From Ruegeria atlantica (GTDB lineage: Bacteria > Pseudomonadota > Alphaproteobacteria > Rhodobacterales > Rhodobacteraceae), in the NCBI RefSeq assembly GCF_013032455.1, contig NZ_WQCF01000001.1:764922-828921 (forward strand): a stretch of DNA of 64,000 nucleotides, written 5' to 3'. The notes beneath the pieces were generated by a model, which had not been told where the DNA came from, made no database searches, and saw only the letters and a list, made by a program, of their open reading frames with translations. The position numbers and the translations under genes were made by a program. Below, in pieces: positions 1 through 10,028 of this stretch (position 1 is its first letter; every line of letters starts with the position of its first letter).

Positions 1-964
1 GCAAACGGCGCTCCGTCGATTTCACCGTACGAATGGCCGGGTCATAGCGGCGCATCATGAAATCAGCAAAGCTCTGACCGCCTTCGAAACGCTCTTCCCG
101 CAAGACCTCGATCCGCTGATTTACGATAGCCTCATAAGCGCCTGTTGCTCCGAAGCGGAAAGAACACTGGGCTGAAAGTGTCTCAAGTTCGGTCGAGATC
201 GACAACAAATCAGGCAGCAACTCGTCGGGATGGGCCGTATTATCGGTCATTTGACCCATCAGCTCTGTCAGTTTCGCATCCAGCTCGCCAATCCTGGGGG
301 TCAGTTTCTTGACGCGAGCAAAGCCTAGCATCGACATGGCTTTGTAGGTCTCGATTTCACAAAGACGTTGGATAATACGTCCCGTTCTGCGCCGTCCGGC
401 ACCTTTGGAAACGAAAAGCGCAAAACGCATATGCCCCGCCGGGTCGATGCGAAAATCGCTGGCGCAAACCGCAGCATCGTCTAACACACGAGCTGCTGCC
501 AGGCTTTCAGGCTCGAACCAATCAAGCAGCGAAGCTTTGACTGCATCATCCTCTTGCCGCTCAACCACCCGGATCATGGCCGAGGTGATACGCTGACCTT
601 CGCTGGCCTTCAGCCAATCAGGGGGGAACACCTCAAAATCCGCCGGGTTGAAGGGGCGGTCGCTCACGTTCTTCGTAATTGCTGTAAAGGTCACGAATTC
701 GGTGTGCTGTTCCCATTTCAGCCAATGACGCCCAATCTGGCCAGCATAGTGTGTGGCCTGAGGTTGCGGATGTTGCGCCCCGTGACGATCCAACAGATTT
801 ATCAAATGCGCCAGATCCTTGTCCCGATCCCGAGCTACAGCGGCCACCGGCTTTTTGATCGCCAAAAAGGTTACAGTGCAAGGCGTATCAGCCACAGGAA
901 ATGGGCGCGCGTGCAGTTCATTGGCCAGAGAATAGCGCAAAGGATGATCGTCGATGGTCGTCAT
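1..964 (-). CDS. DUF3422 family protein (3' end cut off by the window)
   Basis: The minus-strand frame opens with ATG at 964 and stays open to base 1, giving the first 321 or so residues of a longer protein. The start MTTIDDHPLRYSLANELHAR, with its HPLR...NELHARPFP signature, is typical of the DUF3422 family. These are predicted inner-membrane-associated proteins of unknown function, usually somewhat over 400 residues, with C-terminal membrane segments that would lie outside this window. The visible part is soluble and rich in acidic and basic residues. Later it reads GRIIQRLCEIETYKAMSML, also family-like. It is transcribed away from the VOC gene on its right, on the same strand. I am confident of the family; no reaction is known. 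Confidence 0.85.
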   Translation of the reverse strand, partial: MTTIDDHPLRYSLANELHARPFPVADTPCTVTFLAIKKPVAAVARDRDKDLAHLINLLDRHGAQHPQPQATHYAGQIGRHWLKWEQHTEFVTFTAITKNVSDRPFNPADFEVFPPDWLKASEGQRITSAMIRVVERQEDDAVKASLLDWFEPESLAAARVLDDAAVCASDFRIDPAGHMRFALFVSKGAGRRRTGRIIQRLCEIETYKAMSMLGFARVKKLTPRIGELDAKLTELMGQMTDNTAHPDELLPDLLSISTELETLSAQCSFRFGATGAYEAIVNQRIEVLREERFEGGQSFADFMMRRYDPAIRTVKSTERRL

Positions 965-1071
965 AAGGGGCTCCGGTTCGTCCACCGCACTATACGGCAC
1001 ACCAAGAATACATCAATTATCTTTTTATTTCATGCACTTACAAGGATACAACGGTATACATTCCAGCTATC

Positions 1072-1428
1072 CTATTGATTTGGTTGCCACAGCTCGACGG
1101 GATTTCCTTCGGGGTCGTGAATGCGGGCGAATTTTCCAACCTCACTGTCCCATTCGGCACGAGTTTCAACCGGAATCCCCGCTGCTTCTAACTGAAAGAT
1201 CATGGCCTCCAGATCATCGACACGAAAGTTGATCATCCATTGCCGATTAGTCGGCCCAAAATACGTCGTGTCCTGCGCGAAAGGGGCAAACACAGTGTAC
1301 CCTTCGCGCTGCTTCCACGGAACAGACCCGCAGGGATCAACTCCAAGATTTTCTTCATACCAAGCGCTCAAGGCTTTAGGATCATTGGCCCGAAAGAACA
1401 CGCCGCCTATGCCGTTCACCTTCTGCAT
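1072..1428 (-). CDS. VOC (glyoxalase/bleomycin-resistance fold) family protein
   Basis: This 118-residue protein has the vicinal-oxygen-chelate fold. It begins MQKVNGIGGVFFRANDPKAL, continues to a second beta-alpha-beta half (NFRVDDLEAM) and ends with the common HDPEGNPVELWQP motif, whose Glu is a usual metal ligand. Such proteins include glyoxalases, dioxygenases and resistance proteins, and the substrate cannot be told from sequence. I chose ATG 1428 because GGGGGA lies about 7 bases upstream; the frame is open further up to 1491 without better support. It lies alone between the DUF3422 gene and pntB, whose terminator separates the two. Confidence 0.8.
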   Translation of the reverse strand: MQKVNGIGGVFFRANDPKALSAWYEENLGVDPCGSVPWKQREGYTVFAPFAQDTTYFGPTNRQWMINFRVDDLEAMIFQLEAAGIPVETRAEWDSEVGKFARIHDPEGNPVELWQPNQ

Positions 1429-1569
1429 TGCCGTCCCCCAGTTGTACTCAGGTTGAACATAACACACCCCGCCCGCTTCATCTGGCCGCAAATATCTTGG
1501 GGCGACGCCTTTTGATGCACCATTGGTTCAAGCATCCAATGGCGGCGAGCAAAGCCCCCTACCAAAACG

Positions 1570-1600
1570 AAAAAAGAAAAGGGCGCCCGCAGGCGCCCTT
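1570..1600 (-). terminator. intrinsic terminator of pntAB
   Basis: The stem GGGCGCC/GGCGCCC (1581-1587 with 1592-1598, 4-base loop) is followed on the minus strand by a T-rich run (TTTTCTTTTTT). It lies about 25 bases after the pntB stop, so it ends the transhydrogenase operon. Confidence 0.85.
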
Positions 1601-1623
1601 TGCAATTTGATAAACCTTAACGA

Positions 1624-3072
1624 TCAGTCGATCATCGGCAGAAGCTTGTCCAGCGACTCCTTGGCGTCGCCATAGAACATGCGGGTGTTCTCTTTGAAGA
1701 ACAGCGGGTTTTCGATGCCCGAGTATCCAGTGCCCTGTCCACGCTTGGACACGAACACCTGCTTGGACTTCCAGCATTCCAGAACCGGCATCCCGGCGAT
1801 GGGGCTGTTGGGGTCTTCCTGCGCTGCAGGGTTCACGATGTCGTTCGAACCGATGACGATGGCCACATCCGTCTCAGGGAAGTCCTCGTTGATTTCGTCC
1901 ATTTCCAGAACGATATCGTAAGGAACCTTCGCCTCAGCCAGCAGCACGTTCATGTGGCCCGGCAGACGACCGGCAACGGGGTGGATCGCGAAACGCACCT
2001 CTTTGCCCTTGGCGCGCAGCTTGCGGACCAGTTCGGAAACCGACTGCTGTGCCTGCGCAACGGCCATACCGTAACCCGGGATGATGATAATGCTGTCAGC
2101 GTCGTTCAGAGCTGCGGCAACACCATCGGCGTCGATGGCCACCTGCTCACCTTCGACCTCCATCTGCGGCCCCGAAGTGCCGCCAAAGCCACCCAGGATC
2201 ACGCTGACAAAGTGGCGGTTCATTGCTTTACACATGATGTAGGACAGGATCGCACCCGACGAGCCCACCAGCGCTCCGACCACGATCAGCAGATCGTTGC
2301 CAAGGCTGAAGCCGATCGCAGCAGCCGCCCAGCCCGAGTAGCTGTTCAGCATCGACACAACCACCGGCATGTCGGCGCCGCCGATGCCCATGATCAGGTG
2401 ATAGCCGATGAACAGAGCAGCCAGCGTCATCAGGATCAGCGGCAGCAGACCACCGGATGCGGTGTACCAGACCAGGCAGATCAGCGAGAGACCCGCAGCA
2501 GCTGCGTTCAGCGCATGGCCACCGGGCAGCTTGGTCGCCGCCGAAGTCACCTTGCCTGCCAGCTTGCCATAGGCCACGACCGAACCGGTAAAGGTGATCG
2601 CACCGATGAAGATGCCCAGGAACAATTCCACATGCAGGATTGCCAGTTCCGCCGAGGATTTCTTGGCGATCAGTGCAGCGAAGGTTCCAAAACCTTCCTT
2701 GGCCAGTTTCGCATCAGCAGAAGCAAGCGCCTGCGCCACGTTTCCGATCTCGAAATGCGCATTGAAGCCGACGAAAACAGCCGCCAGACCAACCAACGAG
2801 TGCATTGCGGCCACCAGCTGCGGCATCTCGGTCATCTGGACACGCTGCGCCACATACTGACCGATCAGACCACCGCCGATGATCAGCAGCAGCGACAGTA
2901 GCCAATAACCCGAACCAGGGCCAACCAGCGTGGCAAAAACCGCCAGCGCCATACCGACAATGCCGTACCAGACCGCGCGCTTAGCGCTTTCCTGGTTCGA
3001 CAGACCGCCGAGCGAAAGGATGAAGAGAACAGCCGCAACAACATAGGCGGCAGTAGTGAAGCCAAATTCCAT
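1624..3072 (-). CDS. pntB: NAD(P) transhydrogenase subunit beta
   Basis: PntB (482 residues) is the inner-membrane subunit that, with PntA, couples proton entry to hydride transfer from NADH to NADP+. Residues 1 to about 270 form a string of hydrophobic helices (domain II). The C-terminal third is the NADP(H)-binding domain III, with the [10 protein letters not shown] motif and [10 protein letters not shown] near the end. The length is close to that of other family members. It starts 13 bases after the pntA stop on the same strand and is followed by a terminator, so the two form an operon. It probably supplies NADPH for biosynthesis and redox defence. Confidence 0.97.
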   Translation of the reverse strand: MEFGFTTAAYVVAAVLFILSLGGLSNQESAKRAVWYGIVGMALAVFATLVGPGSGYWLLSLLLIIGGGLIGQYVAQRVQMTEMPQLVAAMHSLVGLAAVFVGFNAHFEIGNVAQALASADAKLAKEGFGTFAALIAKKSSAELAILHVELFLGIFIGAITFTGSVVAYGKLAGKVTSAATKLPGGHALNAAAAGLSLICLVWYTASGGLLPLILMTLAALFIGYHLIMGIGGADMPVVVSMLNSYSGWAAAAIGFSLGNDLLIVVGALVGSSGAILSYIMCKAMNRHFVSVILGGFGGTSGPQMEVEGEQVAIDADGVAAALNDADSIIIIPGYGMAVAQAQQSVSELVRKLRAKGKEVRFAIHPVAGRLPGHMNVLLAEAKVPYDIVLEMDEINEDFPETDVAIVIGSNDIVNPAAQEDPNSPIAGMPVLECWKSKQVFVSKRGQGTGYSGIENPLFFKENTRMFYGDAKESLDKLLPMID

Positions 3073-3085
3073 CTACCCGGCCTCC

Positions 3086-4657
3086 TTAAGATTTCTGGAA
3101 CATGGCGAGCATGCGCCGGGTGACAAGAAAACCGCCGAAGATATTGATCCCGGCCATGAAAACGGACAGCGCCGCCAGCAGAATAACAAGGAACGAGCCC
3201 GATCCGATCTGCATAAGCGCCCCGACGATGATGATCGACGAGATCGCGTTGGTGATCGCCATCAGCGGCGTATGCAGGCTGTGCGCAACATTCCAGATCA
3301 CCTGGAAGCCAACAAAGATAGCCAGCACAAAGACGATGAAGTGCTGCATGAAGCTGGCCGGAGCGATCAGCCCCACCAGCAGCATCAGCGCACCGCCGAC
3401 ACCCAGCAGGGTGAACTGCTGCTTGGTCTGCGCCTTGAAGGCCGCGATCTCCTGCGCCTTTTTCTCTTCCGGGGTCAGTTCCTTGACCTCAGGCTTTTTC
3501 TGCGCCGCGATCGCCTGAATTTTAGGCGGCGGCGGCGGGAAGGTGATCTCTCCCTCATGGGTCACGGTTGCGCCGCGGATCACGTCATCTTCCATGTTGT
3601 GATTGATCTGACCGTCCTTCTCGGGTGTCAGGTCAGTCATCATGTGACGGATGTTGGTCGCATAGAGCGAAGAGGATTGTGCCGCCATCCGGCTGGGGAA
3701 GTCGGTGTAGCCGATGATGGTCACGCCATTGTCAGTTACGATCTTCTCATCCGCCACGGTCAGCTTGCAGTTGCCGCCCTTTTCCGCAGCAAGGTCAACG
3801 ATAACCGAGCCGGGCTTCATGCTTTCGACCATATCCTTGGTCCAAAGCTCAGGAGCCTCACGGTTCGGGATCAGCGCCGTGGTAATGACGATGTCCATCT
3901 CGGGCGCCAGCTCGCGGAACTTGGCCAGCTGCGCGTTACGGAATTCTTCAGACTGAACCGAAGCATAACCACCGGTCGCCGCGCCGTCCTGCTGGTCTTC
4001 TTCAAAATCCAGATAGACGAACTCGGCCCCCATCGATTCGACCTGCTCGGCCACTTCAGGGCGCACGTCGAATGCATAGGTGATCGCACCCAGAGAGGTC
4101 GAGGTCCCGATCGCTGCCAGACCAGCCACACCAGCACCGACAATCAGCACTTTCGCAGGCGGTACTTTACCGGCAGCCGTCACCTGACCGGTGAAGAAAC
4201 GGCCAAAGTTGTTACCGGCCTCGATCACCGCGCGGTAACCGGCGATGTTCGCCATCGACGACAGCGCGTCCATCTTCTGCGCGCGCGAAATACGCGGCAC
4301 CATTTCCATGGCGATAACGTTGGCACCTTTGGACTTGGCCAACTCCATGCCTTCTTCATTGCCTGCAGGGTTAAAGAAGGAAATCAGTGTCTTACCAGCA
4401 GACAACCGCTTCAGCTCGGCCTCGTCGGGCTGGCGAACCTTGGCGATGATATCCGCAGTTTTCCACAGCGATGCAGCCGTCTTGACGACTTCAACACCTA
4501 CGGCTTCATAAGCTGCATCAGAAAAGCCCGCAGCTGCGCCAGCGCCCTTTTCGATCAGGCATTCATAGCCCAGTTTCTGTAACTGAACCGCAGAGTCAGG
4601 CGTCATCGCGACCCGGTTCTCTCCGTCCAGTATTTCCTTTGGTGTGCCTATCTTCAC
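3086..4657 (-). CDS. pntA: NAD(P) transhydrogenase subunit alpha
   Basis: PntA (523 residues) carries the NAD(H)-binding domain I and the N-terminal part of the membrane domain. It opens with [20 protein letters not shown], which is shared with alanine dehydrogenase, and has the dinucleotide-binding loop GAGVAG at 174-179. A proline-rich, charged linker near residue 375 ([10 protein letters not shown]) leads to about four hydrophobic helices after residue 415. It is therefore the fused two-domain form, not the split PntAA/PntAB form seen in Rhodospirillum. It is first in the operon with pntB. Confidence 0.97.
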   Translation of the reverse strand: MKIGTPKEILDGENRVAMTPDSAVQLQKLGYECLIEKGAGAAAGFSDAAYEAVGVEVVKTAASLWKTADIIAKVRQPDEAELKRLSAGKTLISFFNPAGNEEGMELAKSKGANVIAMEMVPRISRAQKMDALSSMANIAGYRAVIEAGNNFGRFFTGQVTAAGKVPPAKVLIVGAGVAGLAAIGTSTSLGAITYAFDVRPEVAEQVESMGAEFVYLDFEEDQQDGAATGGYASVQSEEFRNAQLAKFRELAPEMDIVITTALIPNREAPELWTKDMVESMKPGSVIVDLAAEKGGNCKLTVADEKIVTDNGVTIIGYTDFPSRMAAQSSSLYATNIRHMMTDLTPEKDGQINHNMEDDVIRGATVTHEGEITFPPPPPKIQAIAAQKKPEVKELTPEEKKAQEIAAFKAQTKQQFTLLGVGGALMLLVGLIAPASFMQHFIVFVLAIFVGFQVIWNVAHSLHTPLMAITNAISSIIIVGALMQIGSGSFLVILLAALSVFMAGINIFGGFLVTRRMLAMFQKS

Positions 4658-4787
4658 TGGCAGATCCCCCTAATTTTCACTCAGACTGAGCGGGTGGTCG
4701 GTATTGTTTGTTAAGCGAACGTGTATCCTGCGCAACATTATTTCGCAAGCGCAGCATTTGCTGCGTTGCATCATGGTCACGGTTCCT

Positions 4788-5237
4788 TCATATCCAGCGC
4801 CGCGTCCGGCGTTCATAGCGGGCGAAATCAGCGCGAAAAGCGCGACGCAAACGATCCTCTTCCGGCAGGATGAAACGGCGCTCAAGCACCCACACAAACA
4901 TGGGTACGAGCACCAGAGACAGGACCGCATCGAACCGTAGAACCAAACCTGCAAGGATTAGGACGTCACCAAGATAGATTGGATTGCGGCTACGCTTATA
5001 TATGCCCGATTGCACCATGGCAGTTGGCGTTTCATGCGGAATTACTGTTGTTTTGTGGCGGCGAAACTCAACAATAGCCAATACCGCAACCAGGATACCA
5101 GCGCCGATCAGAAGTCCGCTGAGCAGATCGGTCAGCCCGCTATCCAGCGACAACCCTAGCGGAAAATGACGCGCCTGCAGCCAAGCCAGCAATGCAAATC
5201 CAATCAGCCATACGGGCGGTATGTCGATCCAGCGCAT
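4788..5237 (-). CDS. isoprenylcysteine carboxyl methyltransferase (ICMT)/phospholipid methyltransferase-like membrane protein
   Basis: This 149-residue protein has about four hydrophobic stretches. It carries the conserved core of the ICMT/phosphatidylethanolamine methyltransferase superfamily: SGIYKRSRNPIYLGDVLI, then ERRFILPEEDRLRRAF, with the RNPxY and the acidic EE pair expected to bind S-adenosylmethionine. The bacterial substrate is unknown. ATG 5237 is chosen because GGAGAG lies 6 bases upstream and the membrane segment starts right after it. A longer open frame to 5462 would run into kynU on the other strand and has no membrane-protein character. It is divergent from kynU. Confidence 0.82.
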   Translation of the reverse strand: MRWIDIPPVWLIGFALLAWLQARHFPLGLSLDSGLTDLLSGLLIGAGILVAVLAIVEFRRHKTTVIPHETPTAMVQSGIYKRSRNPIYLGDVLILAGLVLRFDAVLSLVLVPMFVWVLERRFILPEEDRLRRAFRADFARYERRTRRWI

Positions 5238-5409
5238 GCGCACTCTCCGCAAGTGGCGCCACGCAAAGCACGTGTCGCTTCTGACCGATGTCCTACCGCT
5301 TTCAGACCCAAATGGCAAAGCTTCGGTTGTCGCATCAATGGACAGGCATAAATGGATCGGATAGGCCGAATCAAAGCACTGACCCAGATCAAAAGATTGT
5401 GAGCCCCCG

Positions 5410-6603
5410 ATGACCGATTTTGCCGCGACAAAAGCCATGTTCGACCTGCCAGATGGCGTCATCTATCTGGACGGAAATTCACTGGGTCCGCTGCCCAAGG
5501 CAGCAGGAGACCGGGTAAACGACATGATGGTCAAGGAATGGGGGCAAATGTTGATCACCGGCTGGAACAAGGCCGGGTGGATGGCTTTGCCGACAGGGTT
5601 GGGCGACCGCATTGGCCGCCTTGTCGGAGCGGAACCTGGTACTGTGGTGACCGGGGATACACTCTCGATCAAGGTCTATCAGGCCGTGGCCTCGGCCCTT
5701 GAGCTGCGCCCGGATCGCAAGGTTGTGCTGTCGGACAACGGCAATTTCCCTTCGGACCTTTATATGGTGGACGGTCTGTTGCGCTCTCTGGGCCCAGATT
5801 ACGAACTGCGCGTCGTTGCACCTGAAGAGGTCGCCGCAAGCATCACCGAAGATGTCGCTGTTCTGATGCTGACCGAAGTCGACTATCGCAGCGGAAGAAT
5901 GCACGACATGAAGGCGTTGACCGAGTTGGCTCATGCGAATCGGGTGGTCACTGTCTGGGATCTGGCCCACTCTGCCGGAGCTGTTCCAGTGGATCTGTCC
6001 GCCTGCAACGCAGATTTCGCGGTTGGCTGTACATATAAGTACTTAAACGGCGGCCCCGGTGCGCCTGCCTTTATTTATGTCGCGCCGCGTCTGGCCGACC
6101 GCGCGCGCCCTGCCCTGTCTGGCTGGCTGGGACACGATGCCCCCTTTGCCTTCGATCTGGATTACCGCCCCGGCAGTGGGATCGAGAGAATGCGTGTCGG
6201 CACCCCTCCGATCATCCAGATGACCGCCCTCTCTGCTGCAATGGACATCTGGGACATGGCCAACATGACCGACGTGCGCGCCAAGTCCATCGAACTAACC
6301 GAGTTGTTCATCTCCCGCTTGGAAGCGACCTGCCCCGAGTTAGAACTGGCCAGCCCGCGCGACCCAAACCAGCGCGGCAGTCAGGTCTCTTTCCGGTTTA
6401 CTGAGGGCTACGCGGCTATGCAGGCGCTGATCGCGCGCGGTGTGATCGGAGATTTCCGCGCGCCTGATATCATGCGGTTTGGTTTCACGCCGCTTTATAT
6501 CGACGAGCAGGACGTAGAACGTGCAGCCGGCATCATGGCCGACATCATGGGCAACCGCTTGTGGGACACGCCAGAATACAAGGTGCGGCAGCGGGTTACT
6601 TAA
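5410..6603 (+). CDS. kynU: kynureninase
   Basis: Kynureninase (397 residues) is a pyridoxal-phosphate hydrolase that cleaves kynurenine or 3-hydroxykynurenine to anthranilate or 3-hydroxyanthranilate plus alanine. The N-terminus GVIYLDGNSLGPLPKAA and the TYKYLNGGPGAPAF segment are diagnostic, the latter holding the probable PLP lysine near residue 210. The length matches the family. No kynA or kynB lies in the window, so the other tryptophan-catabolic genes must be elsewhere. The 3' end overlaps the convergent tetR gene by 8 bp. The ribosome-binding site is weak. Confidence 0.95.
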   Translation: MTDFAATKAMFDLPDGVIYLDGNSLGPLPKAAGDRVNDMMVKEWGQMLITGWNKAGWMALPTGLGDRIGRLVGAEPGTVVTGDTLSIKVYQAVASALELRPDRKVVLSDNGNFPSDLYMVDGLLRSLGPDYELRVVAPEEVAASITEDVAVLMLTEVDYRSGRMHDMKALTELAHANRVVTVWDLAHSAGAVPVDLSACNADFAVGCTYKYLNGGPGAPAFIYVAPRLADRARPALSGWLGHDAPFAFDLDYRPGSGIERMRVGTPPIIQMTALSAAMDIWDMANMTDVRAKSIELTELFISRLEATCPELELASPRDPNQRGSQVSFRFTEGYAAMQALIARGVIGDFRAPDIMRFGFTPLYIDEQDVERAAGIMADIMGNRLWDTPEYKVRQRVT

Positions 6604-7174
6604 CCTCAAGCCCTGCGCTGATCAGCGCCGCGATCTGCGCGACCTGCTGTTCATAAACATCAGCCCCCGCGCCGATCAGCTTAAGACCTTTCAGCGTGGC
6701 CGTGATCGTCCGGCCGGTCTCGGCCGCACTCGTCAGCAGACGCACGCGCCCCAACCGTTCCTGCTGCGACAGCCACTCGGCATAGACGCCCGCCAACCCG
6801 GCTTCTCCCTCTGCAATGATTTCAGAGGACATGGACTTGGTGTTATCCAGCATCTCAAGCCCGTGAGGCGACGCCAGTATCTTTGCGATCCCTGCCGTCT
6901 GGGTCTGAATAGCATGGGTCAGAACCTCGGCCACTGAACCCTGCGTCGCTAGCGCTGCGGCAACTGCTGCCGTTTTTTCAACGTAGTAAAACTCAGTCAG
7001 TTTGCTGACGATCGCCTCTTTGTTCTTGAAATGCAGATACAGCGCTGGCCGGGACATCCCCGCCCCGCGCGCTATGTCATCCATCGAGGTCTTTCGATAC
7101 CCATAAGTAGAAAAGGCCTGAAACGCCGAGTTCAGGATCGCCTTTTGCCGTGAATCGTCAACTGCTTCCACCAT
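6596..7174 (-). CDS. TetR/AcrR family transcriptional regulator
   Basis: This 192-residue regulator has an N-terminal helix-turn-helix (GYRKTSMDDIARGAGMSR then LYLHFKNKEAI) followed by an all-helical C-terminal ligand domain. I chose ATG 7174. A GTG at 7225 extends the frame but would place the start inside the palindromic operator region. It is divergent from the iorAB-like genes, and a perfect 12-bp palindrome lies between them, so it probably represses itself and the oxidoreductase operon. Its 3' end overlaps kynU tail to tail. The ligand is unknown. Confidence 0.9.
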   Translation of the reverse strand: MVEAVDDSRQKAILNSAFQAFSTYGYRKTSMDDIARGAGMSRPALYLHFKNKEAIVSKLTEFYYVEKTAAVAAALATQGSVAEVLTHAIQTQTAGIAKILASPHGLEMLDNTKSMSSEIIAEGEAGLAGVYAEWLSQQERLGRVRLLTSAAETGRTITATLKGLKLIGAGADVYEQQVAQIAALISAGLEVK

Positions 7175-7204
7175 ACCTGAACTCGTGACATTTTTTGTTT
7201 GTAT

Positions 7205-7242
7205 TGTCAATTGACACGCTGACACTTTTCGACAATTATGTC
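7205..7242. promoter_or_regulatory. candidate TetR operator, two nested palindromes
   Basis: The intergenic region between tetR and the iorA-like gene contains the perfect palindrome TGTCAATTGACA (7205-7216). After it come another TGACA half-site and GACAATTATGTC (7231-7242). Divergent TetR genes usually bind such symmetric sites to control both directions. Assignment to this regulator is inference. Confidence 0.6.
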
Positions 7243-7273
7243 AGCAACAAGCCACAGATAAATGAGGTGCGCA

Positions 7274-7738
7274 ATGGCGACCGCTCTGAAGATCAACGGA
7301 AAGCAACATCAGATTGACTTGCCCGATGACGTCCCCCTGCTTTGGGTACTGAGGGATGAGGTCGGGTTGACCGGAACCAAGTTTGGCTGCGGCGTCGCCG
7401 CCTGCGGCGCGTGCACCGTGCATATTGATGGCGAGGCCGTACGTTCGTGTCAGGTGGCCTTGTCAGATGTTTGGGGTGATGTGACCACGATTGAAGGCAT
7501 CGGAACACCAGACGCTATGGCTGCAATCCAACAAGCCTGGGTCGATCATCAGGTGGCACAGTGCGGATACTGTCAATCGGGCCAGATCATGCAGGCCGCC
7601 GCATTGCTGGCAGAAAACCCCGCACCATCGGACGCGGACATAGACGAAGCGATGCAAGGCAACCTGTGTCGCTGTGGCACCTACCCCCGTATTCGCGCTG
7701 CGATCCACGACGCAGCCGGCAAATTGAAGGAGGCCTAA
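7274..7738 (+). CDS. (2Fe-2S)-binding subunit of a molybdenum hydroxylase (IorA-like)
   Basis: This 154-residue small subunit has two cysteine sets. A plant-type ferredoxin set ([13 protein letters not shown]...RSC) is followed by a C-terminal helical domain with [10 protein letters not shown] and [11 protein letters not shown]. That is the standard layout of the electron-transfer subunit of xanthine-oxidase-family enzymes, close to isoquinoline 1-oxidoreductase alpha. ATG 7274 has GAGG about 6 bases upstream; an ATG four codons earlier has none. It sits 3 bp before the large subunit, so the two are cotranscribed. The substrate is unknown and could be an N-heterocycle or an aldehyde. Confidence 0.9.
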   Translation: MATALKINGKQHQIDLPDDVPLLWVLRDEVGLTGTKFGCGVAACGACTVHIDGEAVRSCQVALSDVWGDVTTIEGIGTPDAMAAIQQAWVDHQVAQCGYCQSGQIMQAAALLAENPAPSDADIDEAMQGNLCRCGTYPRIRAAIHDAAGKLKEA

Positions 7739-7741
7739 TCA

Positions 7742-9982
7742 ATGGCTTCTGTTGGAAAAATCCTCCGTCGCACTTTTCTGATCGGGTCCGCCGCAATTGT
7801 CGGCGGCGTGGCTTTTGGTGCCTATTACGTGAACCGCCCCGCCGCAAACCCGCTGAAACCCACCGAAGGTCAGACAGCACTGAACCCATTTGTTCTGATC
7901 GACCAGAACGGCGTGACCCTCTTTGCCCCCCGCGCCGAGATGGGACAGGGGGTGAAAACAACATGGGCTGCGCTTATTGCCGAGGAACTGGACGTTGATC
8001 TGGACCAGATCAACGTTCTGCACGGCCCGGCGGCAGCTGCCTACTACAACTCGGCGCTGATGAGGGAAAGCCTGCCCAACAAGGGTTATGACATCTCGAA
8101 CTTCCAGCACAATCTGGGTGAAGCGCTTGGGGTGCTTGGCAAGGTGCTGAGCCTGCAAGTCACCGGTGGCTCGACCTCGATGAAGGACGGGTTCGAGCGT
8201 ATGCGTCAGGCCGGAGCCTCGGCTCGTGAGACGCTGAAACGCGCGGCGGCCAATCGTCTGGGCGTCGACCCGTCCGAGCTAAAGACCGCTTCGGGGCACG
8301 TGATTTCCCCGAGTGGCGATAAGATCGCCTACACTGATCTGGCTGTAGATGCGGCGGGGCTTGAACCGGTCGAGGTGCCGCTGCGCGATCCGTCCGAATG
8401 GCGCTATCTGGGCCAGACCCAACCGAGACTGGACATGGTCGAAAAGGTGACAGGTACGGCCGGGTTCGGTGTCGACGTACGCTTGCCGGGCATGAAATTC
8501 GCCGCCGTCCGGATGAACCCAAAACTCGGCGGTGCGATGAACGGTTTTGACGACAGTGCCGCCAAAGCCATGCCCGGGGTCGAGAAAATTGTCGATCTGG
8601 GCACTGGTGTCGCGGTTATCGCAAACAACACTTGGCTCGCCAATCAGGCAGTTGAGGCAATAGATGTGGATTGGGGCGACGCCCCCTACCCACCCGACAC
8701 CGCGGGCATCTTTGCCAAAATTGCTGAAGCTTTCGACGACGCTCCGAACTCGACCATGCGCGACGATGGCGATGTGAGCGTCACGCCCGATGGCGCAACC
8801 GAGATCACGGCGGAATATCAGGTGCCCTATCTGGCCCACGCCACGATGGAGCCAATGAACACAACCGCACTTTACACAGGCGACGCGTTGGATTTGTGGT
8901 GCGGCAATCAGGCCCCGACGCTGATCCGGTTCCGCGTAGCCAACACAGCCGGTCTGGACACCGAGGCAGTGCAGATCCACACCACATATCTGGGCGGCGG
9001 ATTTGGCCGACGCGGTGAGCTGGATTTCGGCGAGATCGCCACCAAGGTCGCCATGGCCATGCCCGGCACTCCGGTTCAGACAACTTGGAGCCGCGAAGAA
9101 GACATGCGCCACGACTATTTCCGCCCAGGTGCCATCGCCCGGCTGCGCGGAGCGGTTCAGGATGGCAAAGCGGTGCTGATCGACGGTAGCGTCGCATCCC
9201 AATCCAGCACTCAGCAAGCCGTTACACGCTATACTGGTCTGCCCGGTTCAGGCCCAGACAAGGTGCTGGTCGAAGGGTTCTTCAACCAACCCTACGCGGT
9301 GCCGAATTACAGGGTAAGCGGACACATCGCTGAACTTGATGTTCCCGTCGGGTTCTGGCGCTCAGTCGGTAACAGCCATAACGGCTTTTTTCATGAAACC
9401 TTCATGGATGAGATGGCCCATGCCGCAGGCCGCGACCCGCTGGAGTTCCGACTGGAGTTGATGAAGGACGAACACGCGCCGTCGGCAGGTTGCCTTGAAG
9501 CTGTGAAAGAGATGTCGGGCTGGACAGGTCAGACACCCGAGGGTGTTGGGCGCGGCGTGGCCTTCACCTACAGCTTCGGCACTCCGGTTGCGCAGGTGAT
9601 CGAAGTGGTCGATGAAGACGGCACCATCCGCATCAACAAGGCATGGATCGCCTGTGATATGGGGCTGGCTTTGGACCCGGAAAACGTCAAGGCGCAGATG
9701 TTCGGCGGCATGATGTACGGGTTGTCGGCGGCCTGCTATGGCGAGATCACCTTTGCCGACGGCGAGGTCGAACAGTACAACTTCCCTGACTATGATGCGC
9801 TGCGCATGCACACTGCCCCGCAGGTCGAGGTGCGCGTGCTGGAAACCAACCGTCATATGGGCGGCGCAGGCGAGCCGGGAACACCTCCGTCAATGCCCGC
9901 GCTCGGTAATGCTCTGTTCGATTTGACCGGAGAACGCGCCCGCACCCTCCCCCTGATCAATCAGTTTAACTTGCTGGTCTGA
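7742..9982 (+). CDS. molybdopterin-binding large subunit of a molybdenum hydroxylase (IorB-like)
   Basis: This 746-residue protein has an N-terminal twin-arginine signal (RRTFLIGSAAIVGGVAFGAY), so the folded cofactor-loaded enzyme is probably exported by Tat or anchored at the membrane. The rest matches the aldehyde oxidase/xanthine dehydrogenase molybdopterin domain of the isoquinoline-1-oxidoreductase beta type: EMGQGVKTTWAALIAEEL, TYLGGGFGRRGELDF, and near the end GGAGEPGTPPSMPALGNALF, which includes the region of the catalytic Glu. No cytochrome subunit or XdhC-like maturation gene is next to it. Control by the divergent TetR is likely. Confidence 0.9.
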   Translation: MASVGKILRRTFLIGSAAIVGGVAFGAYYVNRPAANPLKPTEGQTALNPFVLIDQNGVTLFAPRAEMGQGVKTTWAALIAEELDVDLDQINVLHGPAAAAYYNSALMRESLPNKGYDISNFQHNLGEALGVLGKVLSLQVTGGSTSMKDGFERMRQAGASARETLKRAAANRLGVDPSELKTASGHVISPSGDKIAYTDLAVDAAGLEPVEVPLRDPSEWRYLGQTQPRLDMVEKVTGTAGFGVDVRLPGMKFAAVRMNPKLGGAMNGFDDSAAKAMPGVEKIVDLGTGVAVIANNTWLANQAVEAIDVDWGDAPYPPDTAGIFAKIAEAFDDAPNSTMRDDGDVSVTPDGATEITAEYQVPYLAHATMEPMNTTALYTGDALDLWCGNQAPTLIRFRVANTAGLDTEAVQIHTTYLGGGFGRRGELDFGEIATKVAMAMPGTPVQTTWSREEDMRHDYFRPGAIARLRGAVQDGKAVLIDGSVASQSSTQQAVTRYTGLPGSGPDKVLVEGFFNQPYAVPNYRVSGHIAELDVPVGFWRSVGNSHNGFFHETFMDEMAHAAGRDPLEFRLELMKDEHAPSAGCLEAVKEMSGWTGQTPEGVGRGVAFTYSFGTPVAQVIEVVDEDGTIRINKAWIACDMGLALDPENVKAQMFGGMMYGLSAACYGEITFADGEVEQYNFPDYDALRMHTAPQVEVRVLETNRHMGGAGEPGTPPSMPALGNALFDLTGERARTLPLINQFNLLV

Positions 9983-9988
9983 TCGCAA

Positions 9989-10024
9989 CGCGCCGGTCCG
10001 GTCCCCCTCTTGCGGATCGGCGCG
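9989..10024. other. 12-bp hairpin between convergent genes
   Basis: CGCGCCGGTCCG (9989-10000) pairs with CGGATCGGCGCG (10013-10024) with one wobble pair. It lies between the 3' ends of the iorB-like gene and the convergent amidotransferase gene. There is no T-run on either strand, so it may only be a 3'-end stabilising hairpin or a weak terminator. Confidence 0.45.
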
Positions 10025-10028
10025 AAAT

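Noticed and set aside
1954..2901. 315-codon plus-strand open frame
   Set aside because: Antisense to pntB, with the composition typical of shadow frames in GC-rich genes.
3056..4582. 508-codon plus-strand open frame
   Set aside because: It is antisense to pntA, has His/Arg/Asp-rich composition and no family signature; pntA is certain.
4670..4954. 94-codon minus-strand cysteine-rich frame
   Set aside because: It overlaps the 3' part of the methyltransferase-like gene in another frame and has no family signature.
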